Counted from the stretch's first letter, positions 1 to 9,522 are shown. The stretch: DNA of 64,000 bases from Luteibacter flocculans (GCF_023612255.1 NZ_CP063231.1:1904001-1968000), one strand, 5' to 3'. The notes: generated from the letters alone by a model not told the origin. Translations and numbers: made by a program.

Positions 1-73
1 CGCGAATGGCGTCGTCCGGTGAGGCGTTACTGGCGCGATTGAGGAACGAATCGGCGCCTCCGCGCGCGACCAT
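1..73 (-). CDS. Possible 5' end of a divergent gene, cut by the window edge
   Basis: An ATG at 73 on the minus strand opens a reading frame (MVARGGADSFLNRASNAS...) that has no stop before the window edge. Only 24 codons are visible, with no recognisable domain and no clear ribosome binding site. It may be the start of a gene divergent from the GH92 gene, or simply an open stretch in GC-rich DNA. Confidence 0.22.
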   Translation of the reverse strand, partial: MVARGGADSFLNRASNASPDDAIR

Positions 74-112
74 AGACGCGCTCCGCCCTGCGCCGTTGTG
101 CTGCACCGCGGT

Positions 113-141
113 TTGACATCCTGAATTTAGAACGATTTAAA
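113..141 (+). promoter_or_regulatory. Sigma70-type promoter upstream of the GH92 mannosidase gene
   Basis: TTGACA at 113-118 and TTTAAA at 136-141 are separated by exactly 17 bases, close to the sigma70 consensus, in a local AT-rich patch. The GH92 GTG start lies about 30 bases downstream of the -10 box, which leaves room for a short leader and the AAGGGGAC ribosome binding site. Seen directly; activity is inferred. Confidence 0.6.
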
Positions 142-171
142 TGCGGGCTTCCGCAGACAAGGGGACGCCGC

Positions 172-3100
172 GTGACGGGATCGAAGCAGGCTTGGGGGCG
201 GGCGGTGCTCGCCCTGGCGACGGCTGCAGCCGTGGTACCGGTGGGCGCCGTCGCGGCGGATCGTCAGTTCGATACATCGTTCGAGCCGGGCAATCCCGCG
301 TTCGCGACTGCGCAGGTCGGTGGTCTCGACGTTCGCATCGTCGGCGGCCCACCTGCCGATGCGGTGCTTACGGCGAAGCCCGACGTAGGTTTCACCGGCA
401 CGCATTCGCTGCGCTATGCCGGCACGGCCAGCGGCAAGGTTGTCGTGAAGCTGTTCGATACCGATCTGCGCGTCTCCGACGGCACGGTGCTCTCCTGGCT
501 CGTCTTTCCGCGTTCCAACAAGGACGACCTGACCAACCCGGCGAACTACGCCAGTGTGGACCTGGTGTTCGACGACGGTTCGCGACTTTCCGCTACCGGC
601 GCGCACGATCAGCACGGGGTACCGGCCACGGCAAAGGGGCAGGGCGAAGGCCGCGTGCTCTATCCCGATCAATGGAACTACGTGAGCGTCGATCTGGGCG
701 CCGTGGCGAAGGGGCGTCGCGTGCGCGCCATCGAACTGGCCGTCGATGCGCCGGCAGGCAAGACCTTCGAGGGCTATCTCGACGACGTGCGCATCGGCAA
801 GGTCAAGCCGATCGACAGCACGCATCCCACCGACTATGTCGATACGCGTCGTGGCTCGAATGCCAACGCGAACTTCTCCCGCGGCAACAACTTTCCCGCG
901 GTGGCGATGCCGCACGGTTTCAATTTCTGGACGCCGACGACCAACGCCGGCTCGAACTGGATCTACCAGTACCAGGAGCGCAACGGTGCCGATAACCGTC
1001 CGCGCATCGAGGCGTTCAGTCTTTCGCACGAACCGAGCCCGTGGATGGGCGAGCGGCAGACCTTCCAGGTGATGCCGGCCGATGCCGAAACGGGTGCGCC
1101 GCCGTTGAAGCGCGAGACGCGCGCGTTGGCCTTCTCGCACGACGCGGAAGTGGCGCATCCCGACTACTACCGCGTGCGCTTCGACAACGGCATCACCACC
1201 GAGATCACGCCGACGGATCACGCAGCGATGTTCCGTTTCACCTTTGCCGGGAAACGCTCGCAGCTGGTGTTCGACAACCTCGATGGCCATGCGGCGGTCA
1301 CGCTCGATCCGGAACACCGCGCCATCCACGGCTGGTCGGACGTGAAGAGCCGCCTTTCCACCGGGGCCACGCGCCTGTTCTTCTACGCGGAGTTCGATCG
1401 GCCGATCAGCGAGAGCGGTCGCCTCACCGGTGAGGGCCGTGACGACGCCTCCGCGTGGGTCGGTTTCGATACGGCGAAGGGCGGCGGCGCCGTCACCATG
1501 CGCATCGCCACCTCGCTCATCGGCGTTGAGCAGGCCAAGGCCAACCTTGCGCAGGAAATCGCTCCGAACGACGATTTCGACAGCGTGCATGCACGTGCGC
1601 GCGACGCCTGGGACAAGCGCCTGGGCATCGTCAGCGTGGAAGGTGCGACGCCCGACGAACGCACCATCCTGTACTCGAATCTCTATCGCCTGTTCCTCTA
1701 TCCGAACCAGGCGTACGAGAACACGGGCAGCAAGGAACATCCCGTGTATCGCTACGCCAGCCCGTTCTCGGCACCGGCCGGCGAGAACACGCCGACGCAT
1801 ACCGGCGCCCGCATCGTCGACGGGAAGCCGTACGTCAATAACGGCTTCTGGGATACGTACCGCACGGCGTGGCCGGCCTATGTGCTGCTGACGCCGACCG
1901 AAGCAGGCCGCATGATCGACGGCTTCGTGCAGCAGTACCGTGACGGCGGCTGGATCGCGCGCTGGTCGTCGCCGGGTTACGCCGATCTCATGGTCGGTAC
2001 CAGTTCCGACGTGGCCTTCGCCGATGCCTGGCTGAAGGGCGTGCGCAACTTCGACGTCGCCTCGTTCTATCAATCCGCCATCCGCAACGCGTCTACCGTG
2101 AGCGACGTGAAGGGTGCCGGGCGCAAGGGCATCGAGCGCTCGTTGTTCAATGGCTACACCGACGACACCGTGAGCGAAGGCCTGTCGTGGTCGATGGATG
2201 GCTACATCAACGATTTCGCCATCGGCAATCTCGCGGCGGAACTCGCGAAGGCCGCACCGGGCGGTGACGCCTATCGCGGTTATGCGGACGACGCCCTGTG
2301 GTATCGCTCGCGCGCCCTCGGCTACGCGAACTTGTTCGATCCAGCCGTCGGCTTTTTCGTCGCGCGCGATCCCGCAGGCAAGTGGCGCTGGGACGCCAAG
2401 GACTTCAACCCCACGCGCTGGGGTGGCGACTACACCGAGACCGACGCGTGGAACATGGCCTTCCATGCGCCGCAGGACGGTGCGGGTCTCGCTGCCCTCT
2501 ACGGCGGCCGCGAAGCACTCGGCGCCAAGCTCGACCAGTTCTTCGCCACGCCTGGCACGTTCGACGTGGGCGACTACGGCGATGTGATCCACGAAATGCT
2601 CGAGGCGCGCGACGTGCGCATGGGCCAGTACGGTCACTCCAACCAGCCGTCGCACCACATCATCTGGATGTACGACCAGGCCGGCCAGCCGTGGAAGGCG
2701 CAGGACAAGCTGCGCGACGCCGTGTCCCGGCTGTACGTCGGCAGCGAGATCGGCCAGGGCTATCCGGGCGACGAGGACAATGGCGAGATGTCGGCGTGGT
2801 GGCTGTTCGCCGCGGCCGGCTTCTATCCGTTGCGCATGGGTAGCCCCGACTACGTGATCGGCGCGCCGCACTTCCCGCGCATGACCATCACGCTGGAGAA
2901 CGGCGCGCGCATCGACATCCGTGCGCCCGGCGTCAGCGACGTCAACCGGTATGTTCAGTCGCTCAAGGTCAACGGGCAGCCGTGGGACAACCTGAGTCTT
3001 CCGCATGCGCTGCTCGCCAAGGGCGCCACGCTGACCTTCGAGATGGGGCCTGAACCCTCCCGCTGGGGCACCGGGGCGGCGGCTCTTCCGCCGTCGCTGA

Positions 3101-3519
3101 GCGCCGAAGGGCAGAAGCCCGCGCCGTTGCACGACGTGCTACGTAGCGACGAAGTCAGCATCGAGGGCGCCGCCAAGGGTTCGCCGAAGGCGGCCATCGA
3201 CAACGACAGCGGCACGGAACTGGCGCTGCGTGCAGGCGCGGTTCTGCGCGACCGGTTGCCGTCGCCAGCCGTCGTCTCTCTGTACACGATCACCTCGCCG
3301 GCCAAGGCGGCAGAGGCGCCCTCGGGCTGGAAGCTCGAAGGCTCGGCCGACGGCAAACAGTGGACGGTGCTCGACGAGCGCAAGAACGAGACGTTCCCGT
3401 GGAACCGCCAGACGCGCGCCTTTGCGGTCGCGGATCCGCAGGCGTTCCGCCAGTACCGCCTCACGTTCGCGGGCAGCGCGACGGCCAAGGTGGCGGAGGT
3501 GGAACTCCTGGCACGCTGA
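172..3519 (+). CDS. Secreted GH92-family alpha-mannosidase with C-terminal F5/8-type domain
   Basis: A glycoside hydrolase family 92 protein (1115 residues). Family members are calcium-dependent exo-alpha-mannosidases that trim mannose from glycans in the periplasm or outside the cell. Residues 1-28 look like a Sec signal peptide ending GAVAA before DRQFD. GH92 landmarks are the GFWDTYRTAWPAYVL block near residue 557, HSNQPSHHIIWMYDQAG near 821 and WWLFAAAGFYPLRMGSPDY near 870. The last ~130 residues (GWKLEGSADGKQWTVLD...RLTFAG...VAEVELL) resemble a discoidin/F5-F8 type carbohydrate-binding fold. The start is a GTG preceded by AAGGGGAC, and a signal peptide follows immediately, supporting that choice. 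It appears monocistronic, with a promoter at 113-141. The family call is strong; substrate linkage is inferred. Confidence 0.9.
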   Translation: MTGSKQAWGRAVLALATAAAVVPVGAVAADRQFDTSFEPGNPAFATAQVGGLDVRIVGGPPADAVLTAKPDVGFTGTHSLRYAGTASGKVVVKLFDTDLRVSDGTVLSWLVFPRSNKDDLTNPANYASVDLVFDDGSRLSATGAHDQHGVPATAKGQGEGRVLYPDQWNYVSVDLGAVAKGRRVRAIELAVDAPAGKTFEGYLDDVRIGKVKPIDSTHPTDYVDTRRGSNANANFSRGNNFPAVAMPHGFNFWTPTTNAGSNWIYQYQERNGADNRPRIEAFSLSHEPSPWMGERQTFQVMPADAETGAPPLKRETRALAFSHDAEVAHPDYYRVRFDNGITTEITPTDHAAMFRFTFAGKRSQLVFDNLDGHAAVTLDPEHRAIHGWSDVKSRLSTGATRLFFYAEFDRPISESGRLTGEGRDDASAWVGFDTAKGGGAVTMRIATSLIGVEQAKANLAQEIAPNDDFDSVHARARDAWDKRLGIVSVEGATPDERTILYSNLYRLFLYPNQAYENTGSKEHPVYRYASPFSAPAGENTPTHTGARIVDGKPYVNNGFWDTYRTAWPAYVLLTPTEAGRMIDGFVQQYRDGGWIARWSSPGYADLMVGTSSDVAFADAWLKGVRNFDVASFYQSAIRNASTVSDVKGAGRKGIERSLFNGYTDDTVSEGLSWSMDGYINDFAIGNLAAELAKAAPGGDAYRGYADDALWYRSRALGYANLFDPAVGFFVARDPAGKWRWDAKDFNPTRWGGDYTETDAWNMAFHAPQDGAGLAALYGGREALGAKLDQFFATPGTFDVGDYGDVIHEMLEARDVRMGQYGHSNQPSHHIIWMYDQAGQPWKAQDKLRDAVSRLYVGSEIGQGYPGDEDNGEMSAWWLFAAAGFYPLRMGSPDYVIGAPHFPRMTITLENGARIDIRAPGVSDVNRYVQSLKVNGQPWDNLSLPHALLAKGATLTFEMGPEPSRWGTGAAALPPSLSAEGQKPAPLHDVLRSDEVSIEGAAKGSPKAAIDNDSGTELALRAGAVLRDRLPSPAVVSLYTITSPAKAAEAPSGWKLEGSADGKQWTVLDERKNETFPWNRQTRAFAVADPQAFRQYRLTFAGSATAKVAEVELLAR

Positions 3520-3610
3520 CGATGGCGCCGCGCCCAATGTGAATGCGTCCTCAGTCCGAATCGCGGGCCCTGCTATCATGCGCGCTCGCATTCGGTAATC
3601 CGGGGTTCAC

Positions 3611-4267
3611 GTGCTCGAGATCCTTCTGGCTGGCGGCTGGGCATTGCTGCCGATCCTCATCTGTTCGCTCGTGGCGCTGGCGATCGTGCTGGAACGTTTC
3701 TGGGCCCTGCGCCGCGCGGCCGTGCTGCCGCCGGGGCTGGGCGCCGAGGTCCGCGAATGGGCCCGGTCGGCCAAGCTCGACGCCGCCCATCTTGCCGCCC
3801 TGGAGAAGGGCTCGCCGCTGGGCGAACTGTTTGCCGGCGCGCTCGCCGTGCGCGATCGTCCGCGCGAGATCATCAAGGAGCGCATCGAGGACACCGGCCG
3901 CCATGTCGTCCACCGCATGGAGCGTTACCTCAACACGCTCGGCACGATCGCGCTGATCGGCCCGTTGCTCGGCCTGCTCGGCACCGTCATCGGCCTCATT
4001 CGCATGTTCCTGAACGTGATGGCCGGTGGCATCGGCGACCCCACGAAGATGGCCGGCGGCATCGGCGAGGCGCTGATCTGCACGGCGTTCGGCCTCGTGG
4101 TATCCATTCCCGCGTATGTGCTGCACCGCTACTTCCGCTCCAAGGTCGGCGGCTACGTCGTCCAGATGGAAAAGGAGGCCACCGCGCTGCTGGACGATCT
4201 CTCGGCCCCGCGGCCCGCGCCGCGCCGCCGCGCTGCCGCGCCGGAAACCGCCGCGCAGGCCGATTGA
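3611..4267 (+). CDS. exbB: MotA/TolQ/ExbB-family proton channel protein
   Basis: A 218-residue inner-membrane protein of the ExbB/TolQ family, which with ExbD forms a proton-driven motor that powers TonB- or Tol-type outer-membrane processes. Residues 3-25 form a first membrane helix (EILLAGGWALLPILICSLV), and two more lie around 115-140 (TIALIGPLLGLLGTVIGLI) and 155-180 (GEALICTAFGLVVSIPAYVL), the family's three-helix layout. The GTG start at 3611 gives the expected N-terminus. The exbD ATG lies 4 bases after the stop, and msbA and lpxK follow, so this is the first gene of a lipid A export operon. In xanthomonads this exbBD pair is distinct from the one beside tonB; the TonB partner is not in the window. 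Confidence 0.93.
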   Translation: MLEILLAGGWALLPILICSLVALAIVLERFWALRRAAVLPPGLGAEVREWARSAKLDAAHLAALEKGSPLGELFAGALAVRDRPREIIKERIEDTGRHVVHRMERYLNTLGTIALIGPLLGLLGTVIGLIRMFLNVMAGGIGDPTKMAGGIGEALICTAFGLVVSIPAYVLHRYFRSKVGGYVVQMEKEATALLDDLSAPRPAPRRRAAAPETAAQAD

Positions 4268-4271
4268 TCCC

Positions 4272-4700
4272 ATGCGTATCGGTTCCCGTCGCGAGGACGA
4301 CTTCGAGATCAATGTGATCTCGCTGATCGACGTCCTGCTTACCCTGCTGATGTTCTTCGTGCTCAGCACCACCTTCATCGAGCACTCGCGGCTCAAGGTC
4401 GATCTGCCCAAGGCGGGCGCCGAGGCACGCGAGGCCACCGACAATGCGCTGACCCTGGTCGTCGATCGCGACGGCCAGTACGCCGTGGGTAGCGACGAGG
4501 TGCAGGGCGAAGGCATCGATGCGTTGAAGGCCACGATCGAGCGCGTGGCCGGTCCCGACCGGGGGCGTCTCGTGGTCATCCGTGCCGACGCCAATACCGC
4601 GCATCAGAACGTGGTGCGGGCGATGGACGCACTGGGCCAGCTCGGCTTCACGCGGCTCTCCATCGCCACCACGCCGAGCGACGCGGCGGCCAGCCGGTGA
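4272..4700 (+). CDS. exbD: ExbD/TolR-family biopolymer transport protein
   Basis: A 142-residue ExbD/TolR-type protein: a short cytoplasmic N-terminus (MRIGSRREDDFEIN), one membrane helix at about residues 16-35 (ISLIDVLLTLLMFFVLSTTF) and a periplasmic domain. The Asp in SLIDVLL is at the place of the family's proton-carrying aspartate. The ATG at 4272 was chosen over upstream in-frame starts because it begins the conserved N-terminus 4 bases after exbB. Its TGA overlaps the GTG of msbA (GTGA at 4697-4700), so translation is probably coupled. Confidence 0.93.
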   Translation: MRIGSRREDDFEINVISLIDVLLTLLMFFVLSTTFIEHSRLKVDLPKAGAEAREATDNALTLVVDRDGQYAVGSDEVQGEGIDALKATIERVAGPDRGRLVVIRADANTAHQNVVRAMDALGQLGFTRLSIATTPSDAAASR

Positions 4701-6472
4701 GTACGCAGAAAGTCTCGGTGTGGGACGTCCGCACCTGGCAGACGTACAAGCGCCTGCTCAGCTATACGAAGCGGTTCCGTACGGCCGGCATCATCGCCAT
4801 CATCGGCATGATCATCGATCCGGCCTGCCTGTCGCTGTTCACCAACCTGCTGCAGCCGCTGATCGACAACCTGTTCATCGCGCGCGATCCGTACACGATC
4901 TTCTGGATGCCGATCTGGATCATCGGCATCTTCGCGGTGCGCGGCGTCGCCTCGTATTGCACCGACTACGGTATCGCCTACGTCGGCCGCAACGTCGTCC
5001 AGGCGATCCGCATCGACGTATTCGCGGCCTATCTGCGCCTGCCGTCCACGTTCTTCGCCAAGGAGCCGTCAGGGCAGCAGATCTCGCGCATCACGTATAC
5101 GAGCGAGCAGGTCGCCGCGGCGTCGTCGGATTCTCTGAAAGTCGCCGTGACAGAAGGGCTTACCGTCGTCGGCCTGCTGGCGGTCATGCTCTACCAGAGC
5201 GCCTATCTCGCGATGGCGTTGCTCGTGCTGGTGCCGTGCGTGGTGGTCATCGTCACCATCATCAGCCGCCGCTACCGCAAGATCAGCAAGCGCATCCAGG
5301 GCAATATGGGTACCGTGACCAGCGCGGTAGAAGAAGCCGTCGCGGCCAACCGCGAGGTGCGTATCTACGGCGGACAGACCCGCGAAGGCGACCGCTTCGG
5401 ACAGATCGCCGACCGCCAGCGCCGGCTCAACCTCAAGGTGTCTGCCACCAGCGCCGCGTCCAGCGCCACGATCCAGACGGTCGGCGCGATGGCGCTGGCC
5501 ACCTTGGTCTACCTGGGCACGCGCCCCGGCGTCATCGAGACGATCACCCCTGGCGTATTCACCGCCGTGCTCACGGCCATGGGCGGCATGCTGCCGTCGC
5601 TCAAGCGTCTTGCCGGCATCCAGTCCAACCTGCAAAAGGGCGTGAGCGCGGCGGAAGATCTCTTCGCCATCATCGACGAACCGCCCGAGGTCGATAACGG
5701 TAACGAAGAACTCGTCCGCACGAAGGGCGACATCCGTTTCGAGAACGTCAAGCTGGTCTACGAGCGCAACAACCACACAGCCCTGCGTGGCGTCGACCTG
5801 GTCTGTGCGCCGGGCACGGTCACGGCGCTGGTGGGTCGTTCGGGCAGTGGCAAGTCGAGTCTCGTGAGCCTGCTCCCGCGTTTCTACGAACCGACCGAAG
5901 GCCGCATCCTGATCGACGGCCGCGACTATGCACAGTACACGCTGGCGTCGTTGCGTCGGCAGATCGCCTGGGTCGGCCAGAACGTGATCCTGTTCGACGA
6001 CACCGTGGCCGCCAACATCGCCTACGGCGAGATGGCCGGCGCGTCGGAAGCCGACATCGTCGCTGCCGCGCAGGCCGCGAACGCGATGGAATTCATCGAG
6101 CGACTCCCGCAGGGCTTGCAGACGCCGATCGGGCAGGGCGGCAATTCGCTTTCCGGCGGTCAGCGTCAGCGCATCGCGATTGCGCGCGCCATTCTGAAGA
6201 ACGCGCCCATCCTCGTGCTCGACGAGGCCACCAGCGCCCTCGATACCGAGTCGGAACGCCTGATCCAGGACGCGTTGACCCGCCTGATGCGCGATCGCAC
6301 CACGCTGGTCATCGCACATCGTCTGTCCACCATCGAGCACGCGGACCAGATCGCGGTGATGGAGCAGGGCAGGATCATCGAACTGGGTACGCATCGTGAG
6401 TTGATCGAACGCGGTGGCCAGTACGCGGCGCTGCATCGCATGCAGTTCCACGAGCAGGCATCGGCGGGCTGA
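4697..6472 (+). CDS. msbA: Lipid A export ATP-binding/permease protein MsbA
   Basis: A 591-residue ABC half-transporter that flips lipid A-core across the inner membrane. The N-terminal half has about six membrane helices (from TAGIIAIIGMIIDPACLSLF near residue 30 to the helices near 275). The nucleotide-binding half has Walker A GRSGSGKSS near residue 388, the signature LSGGQRQR near 488, Walker B ILVLDEATSALD near 508 and the switch His in VIAHRLST. Length matches MsbA (~580). The GTG start overlaps the exbD stop; lpxK begins 4 bases after its own stop. The neighbourhood (exbBD before, lpxK after) is the conserved lipid A context, which separates it from generic ABC exporters. Confidence 0.95.
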   Translation: MSTQKVSVWDVRTWQTYKRLLSYTKRFRTAGIIAIIGMIIDPACLSLFTNLLQPLIDNLFIARDPYTIFWMPIWIIGIFAVRGVASYCTDYGIAYVGRNVVQAIRIDVFAAYLRLPSTFFAKEPSGQQISRITYTSEQVAAASSDSLKVAVTEGLTVVGLLAVMLYQSAYLAMALLVLVPCVVVIVTIISRRYRKISKRIQGNMGTVTSAVEEAVAANREVRIYGGQTREGDRFGQIADRQRRLNLKVSATSAASSATIQTVGAMALATLVYLGTRPGVIETITPGVFTAVLTAMGGMLPSLKRLAGIQSNLQKGVSAAEDLFAIIDEPPEVDNGNEELVRTKGDIRFENVKLVYERNNHTALRGVDLVCAPGTVTALVGRSGSGKSSLVSLLPRFYEPTEGRILIDGRDYAQYTLASLRRQIAWVGQNVILFDDTVAANIAYGEMAGASEADIVAAAQAANAMEFIERLPQGLQTPIGQGGNSLSGGQRQRIAIARAILKNAPILVLDEATSALDTESERLIQDALTRLMRDRTTLVIAHRLSTIEHADQIAVMEQGRIIELGTHRELIERGGQYAALHRMQFHEQASAG

Positions 6473-6476
6473 GCGC

Positions 6477-7463
6477 GTGGCCCTCGGCGCGTCGTTGCAA
6501 CGGCGTTGGTATGGCGATACACCGCCACCGTGGTGGACGCGTCCGCTGGAAGCGCTGTATCGCTTCGCCGTACGACGTCGTGCGGATCGTTACCGTAACG
6601 ATCCTGCCGCTGTGGTTCGCCTGCCCGTACCGGTCATCGTGGTCGGCAACATCACGCTCGGTGGCACCGGCAAGACACCGCTGATCGCCGCGCTCGCTGC
6701 GGCCATGGCAGAGCATGGATTCAAGCCCGGCGTCGTCAGCCGCGGTTATGGCGGCAGCGAACGCGGCCCCTATTTGCTGACTGGCGAGGACGACCCGGCC
6801 AGGGTCGGCGACGAACCGAGCCTGATCCGCCAGAGCGGCATTCCCGTCGCCATCGGTCGTCAGCGGCCGGAGGCGGCACAGCTACTTGTGGAGGCGGGCT
6901 GCGACCTCATCCTCGCGGACGACGGCCTGCAGCATCACCGTCTGGGGCGCGATGTGGAGATCTGCGTCATCGATGGCGAGCGCCGCCTCGGCAATGGACA
7001 CCTCCTGCCTGCCGGCCCCCTGCGCGAACCAGCGAGCCGGCTCGCTGACGTCGACTTCGTGGTCGTCAATGGCGGGGTACCCCGTGAGGGCGAGATAGGG
7101 ATGACGTTAGAAGGCGGCGTTGCCGTGAACATGCACGACCCGATGAAGACCACGCCGCTGGCGGATTTCGCGGGGCGCCCCGCGCATGCGGTAGCGGGTA
7201 TCGGGAATCCGGCGCGGTTCTTCGCAAGCCTTGCGGCGCAGGGCATCGCGGTGGATGGGCATCCGTTCGCGGACCACCATGCCTTCACGCGGGACGATTT
7301 CACCTTTGCCGATGGCTGTCCGGTCCTCATGACCGACAAGGACGCCGTCAAATGCCGCCGCTTTGCGCGGCCGAACTGGTGGCGCGTGCCGGTGCGCGCC
7401 GTGCTCCCACCGTCGTTCTACGACGCTGTGGCGGCTCGCATCGCGGAAGCGAAACTGCGCTGA
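6477..7463 (+). CDS. lpxK: Tetraacyldisaccharide 4'-kinase LpxK
   Basis: Kinase that phosphorylates the 4' position of the tetraacyl-disaccharide lipid A precursor at the inner membrane. The P-loop-like GNITLGGTGKTPLI motif is near residue 58, followed by SRGYGG, then DDGLQHHRLGRD near 150, all typical of LpxK. From the GTG at 6477 the protein has 328 residues, the usual size; an ATG 63 bases upstream inside msbA would add 21 atypical residues. It closes the exbB-exbD-msbA-lpxK operon and is followed by a strong hairpin at 7467-7498. KdsB, often next in xanthomonads, is absent here. Confidence 0.94.
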   Translation: MALGASLQRRWYGDTPPPWWTRPLEALYRFAVRRRADRYRNDPAAVVRLPVPVIVVGNITLGGTGKTPLIAALAAAMAEHGFKPGVVSRGYGGSERGPYLLTGEDDPARVGDEPSLIRQSGIPVAIGRQRPEAAQLLVEAGCDLILADDGLQHHRLGRDVEICVIDGERRLGNGHLLPAGPLREPASRLADVDFVVVNGGVPREGEIGMTLEGGVAVNMHDPMKTTPLADFAGRPAHAVAGIGNPARFFASLAAQGIAVDGHPFADHHAFTRDDFTFADGCPVLMTDKDAVKCRRFARPNWWRVPVRAVLPPSFYDAVAARIAEAKLR

Positions 7464-7466
7464 ATC

Positions 7467-7498
7467 ACCACCGCCGCGTGCTGGGACGCGGCGGTGGT
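7467..7498. terminator. Perfect 13-bp hairpin between convergent genes
   Basis: ACCACCGCCGCGT (7467-7479) and its exact reverse complement (7486-7498) enclose a 6-base loop. The hairpin lies between the stop of lpxK and the stop of the convergent glycine-zipper gene. There is no obvious T-run, so it could block transcripts from both sides or protect 3' ends. Confidence 0.6.
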
Positions 7499-7517
7499 CG
7501 GAGTGCCTGCGACGCGC

Positions 7518-7967
7518 TTACTGCACGCGCTGCACGTTGCCCTGCTCGTCCACTACGACGATGTCGCCTTCGCGAATGGCCGAAGCGTCCTTGACCTGCA
7601 CGTTGGTGTAGCCACCCGTGCCCATCTTGAGACGCAACGTGTAGCTGTCGCTGCCACCGCCCTTGCCGATGGCGTTACCGGCAAAACCGCCGCCGACGGC
7701 GCCGCCAACCGTGGCGAGGGTGCGGCCCTTGCCCTTGCCGACCTGGTTGCCGAGCACGCCGCCGGCGATGGCGCCGATGACGGCGCCGGCCGTGCCGTGT
7801 TCACGGCCAGCGGTGACGTTGTGTTCGATGCTCTGCACCACGCCGCACTGGTCGCAGCGCACGTAGATGCCGTCGCTGCGCGTCAGCACGGCGGCCGATG
7901 CAGGAGCGACGGCGGCCGTGGCGAGCAAGGCGGCCAGGGGAAGGCCGAGGACGGTCTTGATGTTCAT
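7518..7967 (-). CDS. Exported glycine-zipper (17 kDa surface antigen/SlyB-like) protein
   Basis: A 149-residue envelope protein. Residues 1-25 form a signal peptide (MNIKTVLGLPLAALLATAAV... ending ASA). A glycine-zipper two-helix hairpin follows at about 58-105 (GAVIGAIAGGVLGNQVG and TVGGAVGGGFAGNAIG), the hallmark of the Rick_17kDa/SlyB family. There is no lipobox Cys at the cleavage site, so it is probably not a lipoprotein; two Cys in RCDQCG at ~37-40 could pair or bind metal. The C-terminus (DASAIREGDIVVVDEQGNVQ) is a small beta domain. It is preceded by AAGGAGA and divergent from the photolyase gene. The molecular role of the family is envelope integrity; specifics are not known. Confidence 0.8.
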   Translation of the reverse strand: MNIKTVLGLPLAALLATAAVAPASAAVLTRSDGIYVRCDQCGVVQSIEHNVTAGREHGTAGAVIGAIAGGVLGNQVGKGKGRTLATVGGAVGGGFAGNAIGKGGGSDSYTLRLKMGTGGYTNVQVKDASAIREGDIVVVDEQGNVQRVQ

Positions 7968-8079
7968 GGTATCTCCTTGTGGACGACCGGGAGGGGGCGT
8001 CGGCGATACAGTCTAAGCATGCCGACTGAATGAAGATCGAGCACGATGCTTACGTGGCATGTTGATGGATACTACGCCG

Positions 8080-9513
8080 ATGAGTACTGCCATCGTATGG
8101 TTCCGCCGCGATCTCCGTCTTGCCGATAACCCCGCCTTCGATGCCGCCGTTCGCGCGCACGATCGCGTGATTGCCGCGTACGTGCACGCGCCAGAGGAAG
8201 AGTGCGCTTGGGCGCCGGGCGCGGCGAGTCGCTGGTGGCTGCATCACTCGCTCAAGGCGCTGGAGGCATCGCTCGCCAAGCATGGGGGGCATCTCCATGT
8301 CGTCGCCGGCCCCAGCCTGGCCTCGTTACGCGATCTGATCGCTGCCAGCGGCGCCACGACCGTCTATTTCAATCGCCTCTACGAGCCCCGCATCGTCCGC
8401 CGGGACAAGGCGGTGCGCCGGGCCTTGGAGCAGGACGGCGTGGCCGTGGCCTCGTTCAATGCCGCCTTGTGGTGCGAACCCTGGGACGTCGAAACGAAAC
8501 AAGGCGGCCCGTATAAGGTCTTCACCCCGTTCTGGCGACACCTGCGCACGCGGATCGATGGCGTCGAGCCATTGCCCGCGCCCTCCCGGCTGAGCTTTGC
8601 GGAGGTGGGCGGCGGCGGGAGCGACGCGATCGACGATCTGAGCCTGCTGCCGACGCGCGATTGGGCGCGCGGTTTCTCCATCTGGCATCCCGGCGAAGCC
8701 GGTGCATGGGAGATGCTGAGCCTGTTCGCCGACGATGCCCTGGCCCATTACGCCGAGAGCAGGGATCTTCCGGCGCGACATGGCACCTCGCGGCTCTCGC
8801 CGCACCTGCACTGGGGTGAGATATCGCCGTTACAGGTCGCCGCGTACCTGCGCGAGCAGGCCGCACGGCAGCGGAATGCGGCGGATATCGAGCCCTACCT
8901 GCGACAGTTGGGTTGGCGCGAGTTCGGCCACCATCTGCTCTACCACTTTCCGAAAACGCCGACGGAAAGCTTCAATCCGGCGTTCGATGGCTTTCAGTGG
9001 GCCGAACGGGACGCGCACGCCCTGCGCCGTTGGAAGCAGGGCCGCACGGGCATCCCGATCGTGGACGCCGGCATGCGCGAACTATGGGCTACGGGCTGGA
9101 TGCACAACCGCGTACGCATGCTGGTGGCGAGCCTGCTTACGAAAAATCTGCGCCAGCACTGGGTGCTCGGGGAGAAGTGGTTCTGGGACACCCTGGTCGA
9201 CGCCGATCTCGCGAACAATGCCATGGGTTGGCAGTGGGTCGCGGGTTCCGGCGCGGACGCGGCACCGTATTTCCGCATCTTCAATCCGGTGACCCAGTCG
9301 GAGAAGTTCGACCCGGAAGGCGCCTATATCCGTCGCTGGGTCCCCGAACTCGCCGATGCACCGGGGCGACTGGTGCATGCGCCGTGGGAAGACGAGGCCT
9401 TCCTCGCGCGCAGCGGCTACCCGCGGCCGATGGTGGACCTCAAGACGTCCCGCGAGGCAGCGCTGGGCGCGTACCAGGCGCTGCGCGAAAAGCGTGACGC
9501 AGCGAGAAACTAA
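8080..9513 (+). CDS. phrB: Deoxyribodipyrimidine photolyase
   Basis: A cryptochrome/photolyase family flavoprotein (about 477 residues) that repairs cyclobutane pyrimidine dimers using blue light. The N-terminal antenna domain begins TAIVWFRRDLRLADNPAF. The FAD-binding C-terminal half carries LGWREFGHHLLYHFP near residue 287, GRTGIPIVDAGMRELWATGW near 325 and WVAGSGADAAPYFRIFNP near 387, all diagnostic of class I CPD photolyases. ATGs at 8059 and 8065 would add a few residues; 8080 matches the usual N-terminus (M-S-T-A-I-V-W-F-R). It stands alone, with REP hairpins directly downstream. A cryptochrome-like role cannot be excluded from sequence alone. Confidence 0.92.
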   Translation: MSTAIVWFRRDLRLADNPAFDAAVRAHDRVIAAYVHAPEEECAWAPGAASRWWLHHSLKALEASLAKHGGHLHVVAGPSLASLRDLIAASGATTVYFNRLYEPRIVRRDKAVRRALEQDGVAVASFNAALWCEPWDVETKQGGPYKVFTPFWRHLRTRIDGVEPLPAPSRLSFAEVGGGGSDAIDDLSLLPTRDWARGFSIWHPGEAGAWEMLSLFADDALAHYAESRDLPARHGTSRLSPHLHWGEISPLQVAAYLREQAARQRNAADIEPYLRQLGWREFGHHLLYHFPKTPTESFNPAFDGFQWAERDAHALRRWKQGRTGIPIVDAGMRELWATGWMHNRVRMLVASLLTKNLRQHWVLGEKWFWDTLVDADLANNAMGWQWVAGSGADAAPYFRIFNPVTQSEKFDPEGAYIRRWVPELADAPGRLVHAPWEDEAFLARSGYPRPMVDLKTSREAALGAYQALREKRDAARN

Positions 9514-9522
9514 CGCAGCGAC

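Noticed and set aside
127-3132. Very long minus-strand open frame opposite the GH92 gene (about 1000 codons)
   Set aside because: It is the complement of a conserved GH92 gene with a signal peptide and promoter; its translation is His/Arg/Ala-rich with no domain. Long antisense frames are usual in GC-rich DNA.
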